10,210 nt of DNA from assembly GCA_025963815.1 (NCBI GenBank), contig JAOQAA010000096.1, positions 1 through 10,210 on the forward strand, read 5' to 3'. The position numbers and the translations under genes were made by a program. Below are positions 1 to 7,400 of the stretch, piece after piece; position 1 is the stretch's first letter; the number at the start of each line of letters is the position of its first letter. This stretch comes from Capsulimonas sp. GTDB lineage: Bacteria > Armatimonadota > Armatimonadia > Armatimonadales > Capsulimonadaceae. The notes below the pieces were generated by a model. It was not told where the DNA came from, did not search any database, and saw nothing but the letters and a program-made list of their open reading frames with translations.

Positions 1-720
1 ACCGCAAGGATCGCCCACCTGGGAGACGCGCAGCGACTTGACATGTCCGTCGGCCATCAGATACGGGTTTAAGAACGACGTGGCGTCATGCCGGTTCGCG
101 GCCAGCGGAACCTCCCAGTCTGGCTGCTTTCCGTATGTCGCGCAGGCAGTCGCACCAGCCGGGCCGACGCCGATTCCGGTATCGCCGCGTGGAAGGATGT
201 CCCCAACGCCTTCCATCGGAAGACCGATAAGTATCTGCTGCCCTTTACATTCGTAAAGCATAACTGACGACGCCGGCGCCGCCATTGCCGACAGCGGACA
301 CCCACCCGTATAATTGCCGTAAGGACTGCTGGAGGATGTGGCGCCGCCGTAACCGGCGATAACTGCATTTTCCGCATACGATATGGGATAAGCCGTACCG
401 GTCGGCGTGCCCGTCTGCGGCGTCCCGTCATCAGGGCACACAAAGACGCCAGGGGACTTCACATAGGGAAAGAGACGGGATTCCCAGCCGCTTCCATACC
501 AGTTGCTGGCTGGGAATTTCTCGTCGTAGTCCTGGTTGTATTGCAGGGTAGCCAAACCGAGCTGCTTCAGGTTAGAAGCGCAGGCGGTCTGCCGAGCTTT
601 CTCGCGCGCCTTGGCGAAGACGGGGAAGAGTATCGCGGCCAGTATAGCAATTATAGCGATAACAACTAGAAGCTCAATCAAAGTGAACGCTTTCTTCGCG
701 TTCTGATTATTCATATACAT
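1..720 (-). CDS. DUF1559 pseudopilin-like protein (type IV prepilin N-terminal domain), 3' end outside window
   Basis: An open frame of 240 codons runs off the left edge without a stop. The N-terminus has a prepilin-peptidase site, A11|FTLIE with Glu at +5 (residue 16), followed by a hydrophobic helix of about 20 residues. Next comes the block [20 protein letters not shown], typical of DUF1559 proteins. A late motif with His211 and DGH at 224-226 resembles the family's C-terminal H-X9-DG signature, so only a short tail should be missing. The start at 720 is preferred over the in-frame ATG at 714 because a GGAAAGG ribosome site (731-737) sits 10 nt upstream. Such proteins are expected to be inserted in the membrane, cleaved by PilD and exported by type II/IV pilus-like machinery. 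Their role is largely unknown, and they occur in many copies per genome in Armatimonadota and Planctomycetota. Family assignment is secure; function is not. Confidence 0.93.
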   Translation of the reverse strand, partial: MYMNNQNAKKAFTLIELLVVIAIIAILAAILFPVFAKAREKARQTACASNLKQLGLATLQYNQDYDEKFPASNWYGSGWESRLFPYVKSPGVFVCPDDGTPQTGTPTGTAYPISYAENAVIAGYGGATSSSSPYGNYTGGCPLSAMAAPASSVMLYECKGQQILIGLPMEGVGDILPRGDTGIGVGPAGATACATYGKQPDWEVPLAANRHDATSFLNPYLMADGHVKSLRVSQVGDPCG

Positions 721-829
721 CAAAGTTCTACCTTTCCCACGGATTTAAAAAGTCGTAGTCACGAAAATTAAGATGACCTCTCGCAAAGCATTCCGGGCTC
801 GTCCACAGTTCGATGCTTTGCTTGAATGT

Positions 830-849
830 TGATTATATCGATAATATCA
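830..849. promoter_or_regulatory. imperfect palindrome at the predicted start site of the DUF1559 gene
   Basis: TGATTATATCGATAATATCA matches its reverse complement at 16 of 20 positions and is centred on ATCGAT. It begins at the downstream edge of the -10 box and covers the predicted transcription start, where a repressor operator would be expected. It contains TGATTATA, which recurs in the other two promoter regions of the window. The operator role is inferred. Confidence 0.45.
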
Positions 850-877
850 TTATATCATCGGTTATGATCGCTGTCAA
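849..877 (-). promoter_or_regulatory. consensus sigma70-type promoter of the DUF1559 gene
   Basis: Read on the minus strand there is TTGACA (872-877), a 17-bp spacer (855-871) and TATAAT (849-854), all perfect consensus. Transcription would begin near 842 and leave a leader of roughly 120 nt before the ATG at 720. I see no convincing riboswitch or attenuator in that leader. The rest of the 721-935 gap holds only the ribosome site and the palindrome listed separately. Confidence 0.78.
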
Positions 878-935
878 TCAGTTATTTTTTGAACAAGCTC
901 CTTCCATTGCATGCGTCACAAACACCAGCGCTCGC

Positions 936-2072
936 CTACTTCATGTGAATGTCCGCGTAGGTCATAAATTGGTCCCAATCATATTTCGTGAGTTCATGAT
1001 TGCCGCTGCGAACATGGTATCCGATCCGGCCATCGAGAATAGGCGCATTGATCGCCGGAAACGTGTCCGACGCTAATCCGCGCAACTGGAACAATTCGTA
1101 GACAGGGGATGCTTGGACACAAGCCAGAAACTCCGCGTGTGGATCGGACCAGGTGTCGTCGCTGGCGCTGGCGACATAAACCAAGCGCGGGGCGATCAGC
1201 GCGATCAATTCATGCTGATCCACGGGTAGCGCGTCTGGCTTATCGGCGTATTGCTTGTAATTGTCGCAAAACCAATAGGAAAAATGCTCAATGATGTGCG
1301 GGATCTGCTCCCCCTGTTTGCCGCGTGTGACCGCAGCTCCCGCGAGACCGGATTCGTTAGAAACGATCATGGCGAACCGCTGGTCTTCTGCGCCGCACCA
1401 GAGGGCGACTTTTCCGCCTCGCGAGTGCCCAACCAGCGCAACTCGATGACGATCGAGATCCGGGTCGGTCTGGAGATAGTCCATGACGCGGCTGCATCCC
1501 CACGCCCAGGCGGCGATCGCGCCCCATGCGTCCGGGCCGCGCTGAGTCCCATCGATTTTATAGATTCCGCTTTTGAAGCCATCATTCCTATCGGGAGCGA
1601 CCTGAGTGATCATAAACACCGCAGCCGTATACCCCCGTTCGACGATTCGTTCCGCCGGCCAGAAGGAGGACTTGACGGCGCGGCTCGGATCGATGTTGCG
1701 TCGGGATCGATGACAGGCGAGCAAAAACACGGGAGCAGGCTTTTTGGCGTGTGTCGGGACGAACAGCAGCAGATCGATGCGCCCCTTTCCTCGCAGTCCC
1801 GCGTAGTGGATTCGCACGTGTTTTCTGGTCGCCGCCCCCCCCATGACTCCGGGAGTGACCTCACGCACCTCGAATGTGACTGCGGCTCCCGGCTGCGTAG
1901 GCATGCGCCCGTAGAGATGCGTTCGAAACAGGTTCAGGAGTTCCGGCCGGCGCTTGCTGAGCCAGACGGATTTCGACGTTACTCGCTCCCCATTTGACAG
2001 CGCGAGGGGATCAAGAGAGCGAGTCACGCTTTGAGACTGCGCGCTCGTCACGCTGTAATTATTCGCGATCAT
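936..2072 (-). CDS. CE15 (glucuronoyl esterase-like) alpha/beta hydrolase
   Basis: This is a serine hydrolase of the carbohydrate esterase 15 type. CE15 enzymes cleave ester bonds between glucuronic acid or its 4-O-methyl ether and lignin alcohols; substrates of bacterial members are often undetermined. The triad can be read directly, numbered from the GTG at 2075: Ser218 in VALVGHSRGGK, Glu241 in VSNESG, and His360 in SGNHE near the C-terminus. The flanking WCGAEDQRFA and HFSYWFC are also family-typical. The frame opens at GTG 2075, but the ATG at 2072 has better spacing (8 nt) from GAGGTG and is the start used here. It gives 378 residues, about the length of the catalytic domain alone. No signal peptide or membrane segment is visible, which is unusual for a polysaccharide esterase and suggests a cytoplasmic protein acting on imported oligosaccharides. 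It is divergent from the GH92 gene and shares its promoter region. Confidence 0.87.
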   Translation of the reverse strand: MIANNYSVTSAQSQSVTRSLDPLALSNGERVTSKSVWLSKRRPELLNLFRTHLYGRMPTQPGAAVTFEVREVTPGVMGGAATRKHVRIHYAGLRGKGRIDLLLFVPTHAKKPAPVFLLACHRSRRNIDPSRAVKSSFWPAERIVERGYTAAVFMITQVAPDRNDGFKSGIYKIDGTQRGPDAWGAIAAWAWGCSRVMDYLQTDPDLDRHRVALVGHSRGGKVALWCGAEDQRFAMIVSNESGLAGAAVTRGKQGEQIPHIIEHFSYWFCDNYKQYADKPDALPVDQHELIALIAPRLVYVASASDDTWSDPHAEFLACVQASPVYELFQLRGLASDTFPAINAPILDGRIGYHVRSGNHELTKYDWDQFMTYADIHMK

Positions 2073-2103
2073 CACAATTTCACCTCTTGATTATACTCAC
2101 AAC

Positions 2104-2132
2104 TTGATTATATCATAATTAGGAGGTATAGT
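2104..2132 (+). promoter_or_regulatory. candidate promoter of the GH92 gene, superimposed on the CE15 promoter
   Basis: On the plus strand there is TTGATT (2104-2109), a 17-bp spacer (2110-2126) and TATAGT (2127-2132). It occupies the same DNA as the minus-strand promoter: this -35 overlaps the other -10 and the reverse. The start would be near 2139, about 50 nt before the ATG at 2189. It is weaker in consensus than the opposing promoter. Confidence 0.5.
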
Positions 2133-2135
2133 CAA
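2107..2135 (-). promoter_or_regulatory. sigma70-type promoter of the CE15 gene
   Basis: On the minus strand there is TTGACT (2130-2135), a 17-bp spacer (2113-2129) and TATAAT (2107-2112). The predicted start is near 2100, giving a leader of about 28 nt. The sequence around the -35 (ACTGATTGAC) is identical to that of the DUF1559 promoter. Both promoters also carry GATATAAT at the -10. Confidence 0.72.
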
Positions 2136-2188
2136 TCAGTAGTGTTTGATGATTAAGAACGGCACATTAATCCCTCAATTGTTTTCCA

Positions 2189-4447
2189 ATGAAAAAATCC
2201 AATCCACTCACGCGCAAAGCTCTGCGTCATTTTTTTACGACCGACCTCCACAAAGACAGCGATCCTGTTTCTTATGTGAATCCGTATGTCGGCGGCATCA
2301 GCCAATTGCTGGTCCCGACATTCCCCACCATTTCGCTTCCGAATGGAATGGTGCGGGTTCATCCAGACCGACCAAGCTATACCCATGGACGACTGGCCGG
2401 GCTGCCCCTGACGATACCCGCGCATCGTGGGGAGATGGCGTTTCATCTTAGCCCGATCTCGGATGAGCAAACTCAATTGGCCCCGGTCATTTCCTATTCT
2501 TACGATCTGGAGAAGACCGAGCCGCATCGATACTCCGTCACTTTAGACGATCAGGATATTGATGTGACCTTTGCGCCCTCGCGAAAGTCGGCGATTTACA
2601 CGTTCGCGTTCCGCAAACCCGGTGCGCGCGATCTTATCGTGAGCGCGCGTGACGGAGGACTGAAGGCGAATGGAAATGTCGTCAGCGGCTTCCAGCGAGT
2701 GGGCGGCGCACAGGTCTATCTCTACCTGGTCGCGAGCATGGCTCCAGAAAAAATGGGCGTGTTAGACGACGGCGTTCCGAACTTTGGGAGCGCATTGGCG
2801 ACGGGCCGCGACGCTGCGCTCGTGCTGTCCTTCGACCACTCGGTCGACCGGATTGCCGTTCGATATGGCGTCTCCTACATCAGCATCGATCAGGCGAAGA
2901 AGAACCTGGAGAGCGAGATCCCGGACTTCAATCTCGACAAGGTCGCGGCGCAGGGGCGCAAGACCTGGAATGAGGCGCTGAGCAAGATCCAAGTGCAGGG
3001 CGGGTCCGAAAACGACAAAACCATCTTCTACACGGCGCTGTATCGCACCTACGAACGCATGGTGAATATTTCTGAAGACGGCAGATACTTCAGCGGATTT
3101 GACGGCCAAGTGCATAACGACAATGGCGTGGATTTCTTCACCGATGATTGGAGTTGGGATACTTATCGCGCGGCGCATCCACTGGAAGTGCTGATCAATC
3201 CCAAGCACGAGTCGCAGAAGGTCGCGTCGTACATCCGAATGGCGCAGGAATCGCCCGATGGCTGGCTGCCGACGTTCCCGGAATTCGATGGCGACATGCA
3301 CGCCATGAACGGCTTCAACGGGATCATCGTTATTTGGGATGCGTATACGAAGGGCCTGCGCGGATTCGACCTCGCGGAGGCCTATCGGCTATCCAAGAAA
3401 ACGATGATGGAATCGACATCGACGCCTTGGGTGCGCGGTCCTGTCAATCGCCTTGACGCATTTTATCAGGAGCATGGTTACTTTCCCGCTCTCAGGCCCG
3501 GCGAGGAGGAAACGGTCCCCGAAGTGCATCGCTGGGAAAAGCGGCAGTCCGTCGCGGTAACCCTCGCCGTCAGTTACAACGATTGGTGCCTCGCGCAGAT
3601 GGCGAACGCTCTAGGAAAAACAGACGACTACGAATATTTCTTGAACCGCTCCCACAATTACCGCCATTTGTTCAATCCACAAACGGGTTTCTTCCATCCT
3701 AAAGACGAATCGGGTCAGTTTATCGAGCCGTTCGATTATAAGCTCGCCGGCGGCATGGGCGCGCGCGATTATTACGACGAGAACAACGGGTGGACATACC
3801 AGTGGGCCGTGACGCATAACATCGGCGACATCGTGGCGCTGATGGGCGGACGCGTAAAATTCATGGAGCATCTGGATCAACTGTTTCTGGAGGACTTGGG
3901 CGAAGCTCGATACGGAATGTACGCCCGTCTGCCCGACGCCACCGGGAACGTCGGCCAATTTTCCATGGGAAATGAGCCAAGCCTGCACATCCCCTATCTT
4001 TACAATTACGCAGGGGCGCCCTGGAAGACACAGAAATGCGTTCGCTCGATGATGGACATGTGGTTTCGGAACGACCTTCAGGGCGTCCCTGGCGACGAAG
4101 ACGGCGGCGGCCTGTCCGCCTTCGCTGTATTCTCGTCCCTGGGCTTCTACCCGGTAACCGCCGGCATGCCCGCCTATGATATCGGCAGCCCGATCTTCAC
4201 GCGCAGCACGATCGATCTCGGCGGCGGGAAGACGTTCGTCATTGAAGCGAAACATTGCTCACGTGACAACAAGTATATTCAATCGGCGACGCTCAACGGC
4301 GTCGAATGGACGAAGCCCTGGCTCCAACATAGCAGCATCGCGAATGGTGGTAAACTACAGCTAGTGATGGGAAACCGGCCGAACAAAAGTTGGGGCGCCG
4401 CGCCCGATGATGCGCCGTCGTCGCAGGGGCCGATAGCGGCGCCATAA
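2189..4447 (+). CDS. GH92 family alpha-mannosidase
   Basis: GH92 proteins are calcium-dependent, inverting exo-alpha-mannosidases that release D-mannose from alpha-mannosides. The 752 residues match the usual family length and carry its landmarks in order: VNPYVGG (about 30-36), LPNGMVRVHPD, WSWDTYRAAHPL, AYTKGLRGFD, GNEPSLHIPYLYNYAG (about 594-609), and GDEDGGGLSAF (635-645) followed by SLGFYPV and YDIGSPIF. By comparison with characterised members, Glu531 (in ENNGWTYQW, canonical EGNAW) should be the general acid, and Asp636/Asp638 in GDED the base pair. Some normally conserved neighbours differ, so linkage specificity cannot be read and the protein may be a divergent subfamily. No signal peptide is visible and the N-terminus (MKKSNPLTRKALRHFF) has no hydrophobic core. 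No Shine-Dalgarno precedes the ATG, and a stop at 2168 limits extension upstream. It converges on the isomerase gene with only 26 bp between stops. Confidence 0.9.
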   Translation: MKKSNPLTRKALRHFFTTDLHKDSDPVSYVNPYVGGISQLLVPTFPTISLPNGMVRVHPDRPSYTHGRLAGLPLTIPAHRGEMAFHLSPISDEQTQLAPVISYSYDLEKTEPHRYSVTLDDQDIDVTFAPSRKSAIYTFAFRKPGARDLIVSARDGGLKANGNVVSGFQRVGGAQVYLYLVASMAPEKMGVLDDGVPNFGSALATGRDAALVLSFDHSVDRIAVRYGVSYISIDQAKKNLESEIPDFNLDKVAAQGRKTWNEALSKIQVQGGSENDKTIFYTALYRTYERMVNISEDGRYFSGFDGQVHNDNGVDFFTDDWSWDTYRAAHPLEVLINPKHESQKVASYIRMAQESPDGWLPTFPEFDGDMHAMNGFNGIIVIWDAYTKGLRGFDLAEAYRLSKKTMMESTSTPWVRGPVNRLDAFYQEHGYFPALRPGEEETVPEVHRWEKRQSVAVTLAVSYNDWCLAQMANALGKTDDYEYFLNRSHNYRHLFNPQTGFFHPKDESGQFIEPFDYKLAGGMGARDYYDENNGWTYQWAVTHNIGDIVALMGGRVKFMEHLDQLFLEDLGEARYGMYARLPDATGNVGQFSMGNEPSLHIPYLYNYAGAPWKTQKCVRSMMDMWFRNDLQGVPGDEDGGGLSAFAVFSSLGFYPVTAGMPAYDIGSPIFTRSTIDLGGGKTFVIEAKHCSRDNKYIQSATLNGVEWTKPWLQHSSIANGGKLQLVMGNRPNKSWGAAPDDAPSSQGPIAAP

Positions 4448-4473
4448 TCCTCGTCGCCAACTTGTTCCCCTAA

Positions 4474-5016
4474 TTACTCCACTACCGTCACCCGCTTGAT
4501 GCAGTCGTCGGTGAAGATATCGAACTCGTCGCGGCTGCGCGTTGAGAACTCGGACACGACCGCGCCCTCGTCGCCGGCTTGGAACCAGTGCTTCGTGTCC
4601 GGCATAATCGTATATTGCTCGCCCGGCCCCAGCACGATCTCATGCGCGACCGTATACTCCGATGCCGCGCCCGCCGGCGGGCGCCCTTGCGGATCGCTCG
4701 TCGCCGCGCCCTCCACGTACAAATACACCACGCCCGACCGGCATCGAAACGTCTCTTCCTTGCCCGGCTCTCCCTCGATTTCTGGATGTCGATGCTCCGG
4801 GCAAGTCTGGCGCGGGAACAGCACTAATTCCTTCGCGCAAACGCGCGAGGTATTGATGTAGGTGATGAGTTGAAGGCCGTGGACGCCCAGATCGCCAAGG
4901 CCAAAGTCCGCCACTTCGATGCGCGCGATTTCTTCGGGCGTCAGGATAATGCCGGTGTTCTGGAGGTATTCGTGGGCGCGCAATTGGGTCGCGATGAGTT
5001 GTTCTGCTGAAATCAT
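4474..5016 (-). CDS. D-lyxose/D-mannose ketol-isomerase (cupin)
   Basis: This is a 180-residue cupin of the D-lyxose isomerase family (YdaE-like). Family enzymes interconvert D-lyxose and D-xylulose and, usually less efficiently, D-mannose and D-fructose, using a divalent metal. The expected ligands are visible as His75 and His77 in CPEHRHPEIEG, Glu88 in GKEETF, and His143 in PDTKHWFQAGDEG. Their spacing (2, 11 and 55 residues) is that of the H-H-E-H metal site as I recall it for Bacillus subtilis YdaE. The C-terminal VVSEFSTRSRDEFDIF block is also characteristic. This is the last gene of the four-gene operon, 27 nt after the kinase stop. The ATG at 5016 is preceded by purine-rich AAGGGGGTAAAGAAGG. 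A truncated paralogue lies at 8369-8434. Context (GH92, kinase, aldolase) favours D-mannose to D-fructose as the physiological reaction, but this is inference. Confidence 0.9.
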   Translation of the reverse strand: MISAEQLIATQLRAHEYLQNTGIILTPEEIARIEVADFGLGDLGVHGLQLITYINTSRVCAKELVLFPRQTCPEHRHPEIEGEPGKEETFRCRSGVVYLYVEGAATSDPQGRPPAGAASEYTVAHEIVLGPGEQYTIMPDTKHWFQAGDEGAVVSEFSTRSRDEFDIFTDDCIKRVTVVE

Positions 5017-5043
5017 GGCCTTCTTTACCCCCTTGGCGGGATT

Positions 5044-6237
5044 TTATCCTGTCTGCGGCTCAAACACCCCTCGCGTTTCATCCAGCCTCCAGCCGTCCCC
5101 AGGGTGGGTGGAGCTTCTCTTCCACCCACGCGAGAGACGCGCCGAGGTCTCGGACCAGGAGCGGATGCCGCTGAAGGCGTCCACGGCTTCGACGCTGCAA
5201 GCGCCGACGGCGCAGGCTGCGACGAGACATTCCGCGGGATCGTTCCCACGCAGCAGGGCCATCAGAAAGCCGGCGATGGTCGCGTCGCCGGCGCCGGTCG
5301 CTCCAACAACCTGGACATCGAAGCAGGGAGACCAGAGTTCTCGGTCAAACCAGGACGCCGCGGGATTCACGAAGGCGCGGCCAGCAGCGCCAAAGCGATC
5401 GGGCGACGCCGTGCGCAGATACAATCCTCTCTCTCCAAGCTTGACGCCGGCGACGGCGGAGCCCATGTCGAGCAGAAGTCGGGAGATGCGACGAAGATCC
5501 GATGCGCCGACGTGAGCGGTAAACTCGCCGCCAAGGGATGAGATGCGCTCGTAAGCCGCGCGGTCCAGCATCCAGAAGATCTCTTCCGCACTCGGCAGGA
5601 AGAGATCCACATGCGGCAAAGCCGCCTCCAGGATCGCCGGCCAATCAGCCGCGCTGGACGGTCCGTTTGGGTCGGGCATGCTGAGATCCAAGGACGTCGT
5701 GACGCCCAGGGACTTCGCGCGGCGCATCAGCGCGCTTAACTCCGCGCCTTGATCCGCGTACATCCGAGGCAGCAAAGGCGGGTAGCCGAAGTGGAGCAAG
5801 CGCGAAGACGCCAAGACGTCGTCCGAAACATCGGCGGCTTGAAATGTCGCATTGCAGCCGGGGCAGTGCAGAAACATCCGATCCCGACCGCCGGGACTGA
5901 GGATCACGCTGTACGACGTGTGCTCACCATGAGCAACCACCATATTCGCGGCAAGATCCGGCGCGCCGCCGGACACCAACTTGCGCAGGACGTCGCCCAA
6001 AACGTCGTCGCCGATCTTGCCGACCAGCCGGACTGGCGCCCCCAGCTTATGCAGCGCGAGGCCCGTATTCGCCACCGCGCCACCAGTCGCCAGGATCGCC
6101 GGTCCCGTTTCCAGCAGGCCGCCGGGAACGAACTGAAAGTCGTCGGCGCGGATCTGCGGGATGATGTCGAGGCAGATGTGTCCCGCCACAACGACATCCT
6201 CCCAGCGGTCGCTTTCGTGGGGAGAGATGCTAGTCAA
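5044..6237 (-). CDS. PfkB-family carbohydrate kinase
   Basis: This is a ribokinase/PfkB-fold ATP-dependent sugar kinase. The N-terminal signature region GGAVANTGLALHKLGA...GKIGDDVLGD spans about residues 52-82. The C-terminal signature GATGAGDATIAGF (312-324) carries the catalytic base Asp318 and the anion hole. LFLPSAEEI (212-220) is a family-typical strand-loop. At 397 residues it is longer than the usual 300-330, with an extended segment around 225-305 and a tail after 365. The start is TTG at 6237, chosen because AGGTGA lies 6 nt upstream and it gives an 8-nt overlap with the oxidoreductase stop, implying translational coupling. The substrate cannot be read from sequence. A ketose made by the downstream isomerase (fructose or xylulose) is the contextual guess, and phosphorylation at C1 would fit the upstream aldolase. 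Confidence 0.9.
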   Translation of the reverse strand: MTSISPHESDRWEDVVVAGHICLDIIPQIRADDFQFVPGGLLETGPAILATGGAVANTGLALHKLGAPVRLVGKIGDDVLGDVLRKLVSGGAPDLAANMVVAHGEHTSYSVILSPGGRDRMFLHCPGCNATFQAADVSDDVLASSRLLHFGYPPLLPRMYADQGAELSALMRRAKSLGVTTSLDLSMPDPNGPSSAADWPAILEAALPHVDLFLPSAEEIFWMLDRAAYERISSLGGEFTAHVGASDLRRISRLLLDMGSAVAGVKLGERGLYLRTASPDRFGAAGRAFVNPAASWFDRELWSPCFDVQVVGATGAGDATIAGFLMALLRGNDPAECLVAACAVGACSVEAVDAFSGIRSWSETSARLSRGWKRSSTHPGDGWRLDETRGVFEPQTG

Positions 6238-7378
6238 GGGCGATCACCTGCGCTTGCTCCTGTGACGCCAGCGCGGCCGTGAACACTCGATGGCTCTGCG
6301 CCGTCTCCTCGGGAGTGGCGCAGCGGAACGGCTGCCGCATGGCGTCGCGATGCGCGATCTCATCGCAGAAGGCCGCCCACATCTGGAGGATCGAATCGGA
6401 GAATCCGAACTCAAAGATGCCGCCGGTAATCGTGGGATAACACGAAGCCGGCCCCAGATCGACGGTACGCCACGCTTGTTCATCGCCCGGGATGTAAGGC
6501 AGCGTGCGCAGAGTTTTGGGATATTTCGTGCTGAATTCCGCCGAAAACTCCGTCCCGTATACCTGGAGGTACCAGGTGTTGGTTTCGCCGGGCGCGATGC
6601 GCTTGGTTTCCAGCAGCATGGGGAACGCCTGGCCGCCCGCAGTCACTTCGCACGACAGCAGCGCATTGTCCCAGGTTTCGCAGAGGGCGGGGGCGCCGTC
6701 CGGGCCGGGCCGGTGCGTCACCACATTGGAGAGCATTGCGCGCACGTTGCGCGGCGTCCACCCTGCGCGCAACGGCGCGTGCAGAACGTGTAGGCCCAGA
6801 TCTCCCATACAGCCATAGGCGCCGTTGGTGGCGATCCGACGCTTCCAGTTGATCGGCTTGCGTGGGTCGAGGTCGCTGCTGTGCAGGAAGCCGGCGCGCA
6901 CTTCCAGAATCCGTCCGAAGCGCTGCTCCTGAATGGCCTGGATCACCCGCTGCGCGCCGGGGTAAAATGGGAATTCCGAAGAGCATCGTACGAGAACTTT
7001 GGGATGCGCCCACACCGTGTCCATAATCCGCGCGTTCGCTTCCAAATCGATCCCAAATGGCTTCTCACCCAGCAGATGCTTCCCCGCCTTGATGATATCG
7101 ATGTAAATGCGTTCGTGCAGATTGTGCGGCACAGCGCAATAAATGGCGTCAATCTCGGAACTGTTCAGCAGGTCCTGATAATCCCCAGTGGCGATTTTAA
7201 TATCGGACGAACTGTCTTGGAACCAGGCGAAGGTTTTCGGGTCGGCATCGCAGATCCCGACGATCCTCGGCCGCACGTCCATGTCGAACAGGTGGCTCCA
7301 GCGCGCCGCCGCGCTTGCGAACTCACGGCCCATCAGGCCGCACCCAATCACGCCAAACCGTATTTCTTGCTGCGCCAT
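6230..7378 (-). CDS. Gfo/Idh/MocA-family NAD(P)-dependent oxidoreductase
   Basis: The 382-residue protein begins with a Rossmann fold (GVIGCGLMG, residues 9-17) for NAD(P). It has the family motif GEKPFG with Lys106 and a later NGAYGCMGDLGLHVLH segment, where Asp193 and His197 match the usual catalytic D-x-G-x-H arrangement. Members oxidise or reduce sugars, inositols, sugar acids and related polyols. The open frame begins at 7459, but the ATG at 7378 is the real start: AAAGGAA lies 8 nt upstream, the conserved domain begins immediately after it, and the longer version would overlap the aldolase gene. It lies 22 nt after the aldolase stop and overlaps the kinase start by 8 nt. It may oxidise the free sugar or reduce an aldehyde released by the aldolase; the sequence does not decide. 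Confidence 0.91.
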   Translation of the reverse strand: MAQQEIRFGVIGCGLMGREFASAAARWSHLFDMDVRPRIVGICDADPKTFAWFQDSSSDIKIATGDYQDLLNSSEIDAIYCAVPHNLHERIYIDIIKAGKHLLGEKPFGIDLEANARIMDTVWAHPKVLVRCSSEFPFYPGAQRVIQAIQEQRFGRILEVRAGFLHSSDLDPRKPINWKRRIATNGAYGCMGDLGLHVLHAPLRAGWTPRNVRAMLSNVVTHRPGPDGAPALCETWDNALLSCEVTAGGQAFPMLLETKRIAPGETNTWYLQVYGTEFSAEFSTKYPKTLRTLPYIPGDEQAWRTVDLGPASCYPTITGGIFEFGFSDSILQMWAAFCDEIAHRDAMRQPFRCATPEETAQSHRVFTAALASQEQAQVIALD

Positions 7379-7400
7379 TGCATCCGTTCCTTTACGTCCG

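Larger units (their letters stand above)
2086..2135. repeat. repeated TTGATTATA boxes with an inverted copy, candidate operator cluster
   Basis: CTTGATTATA occurs twice in direct orientation (2086-2095 and 2103-2112), exactly 17 bp apart. An inverted near-copy, TATAGTCAA, lies at 2127-2135. The outer pair around 2104-2135 forms an inverted repeat enclosing both promoters. Some of the similarity is forced because the boxes are also -10/-35 hexamers, but the 2086 copy lies outside the core promoter elements, downstream of the CE15 -10. Confidence 0.45.

Noticed and set aside
1251..1997. Long plus-strand open frame (248 codons) opposite the esterase gene
   Set aside because: It lies antisense to a well-supported CE15 gene with a readable catalytic triad. 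It shows no domain, and long antisense frames are common in GC-rich coding DNA.
3611..4255. Minus-strand open frame (214 codons) inside the GH92 gene
   Set aside because: It overlaps conserved GH92 motifs on the other strand, and its translation has no recognisable features.
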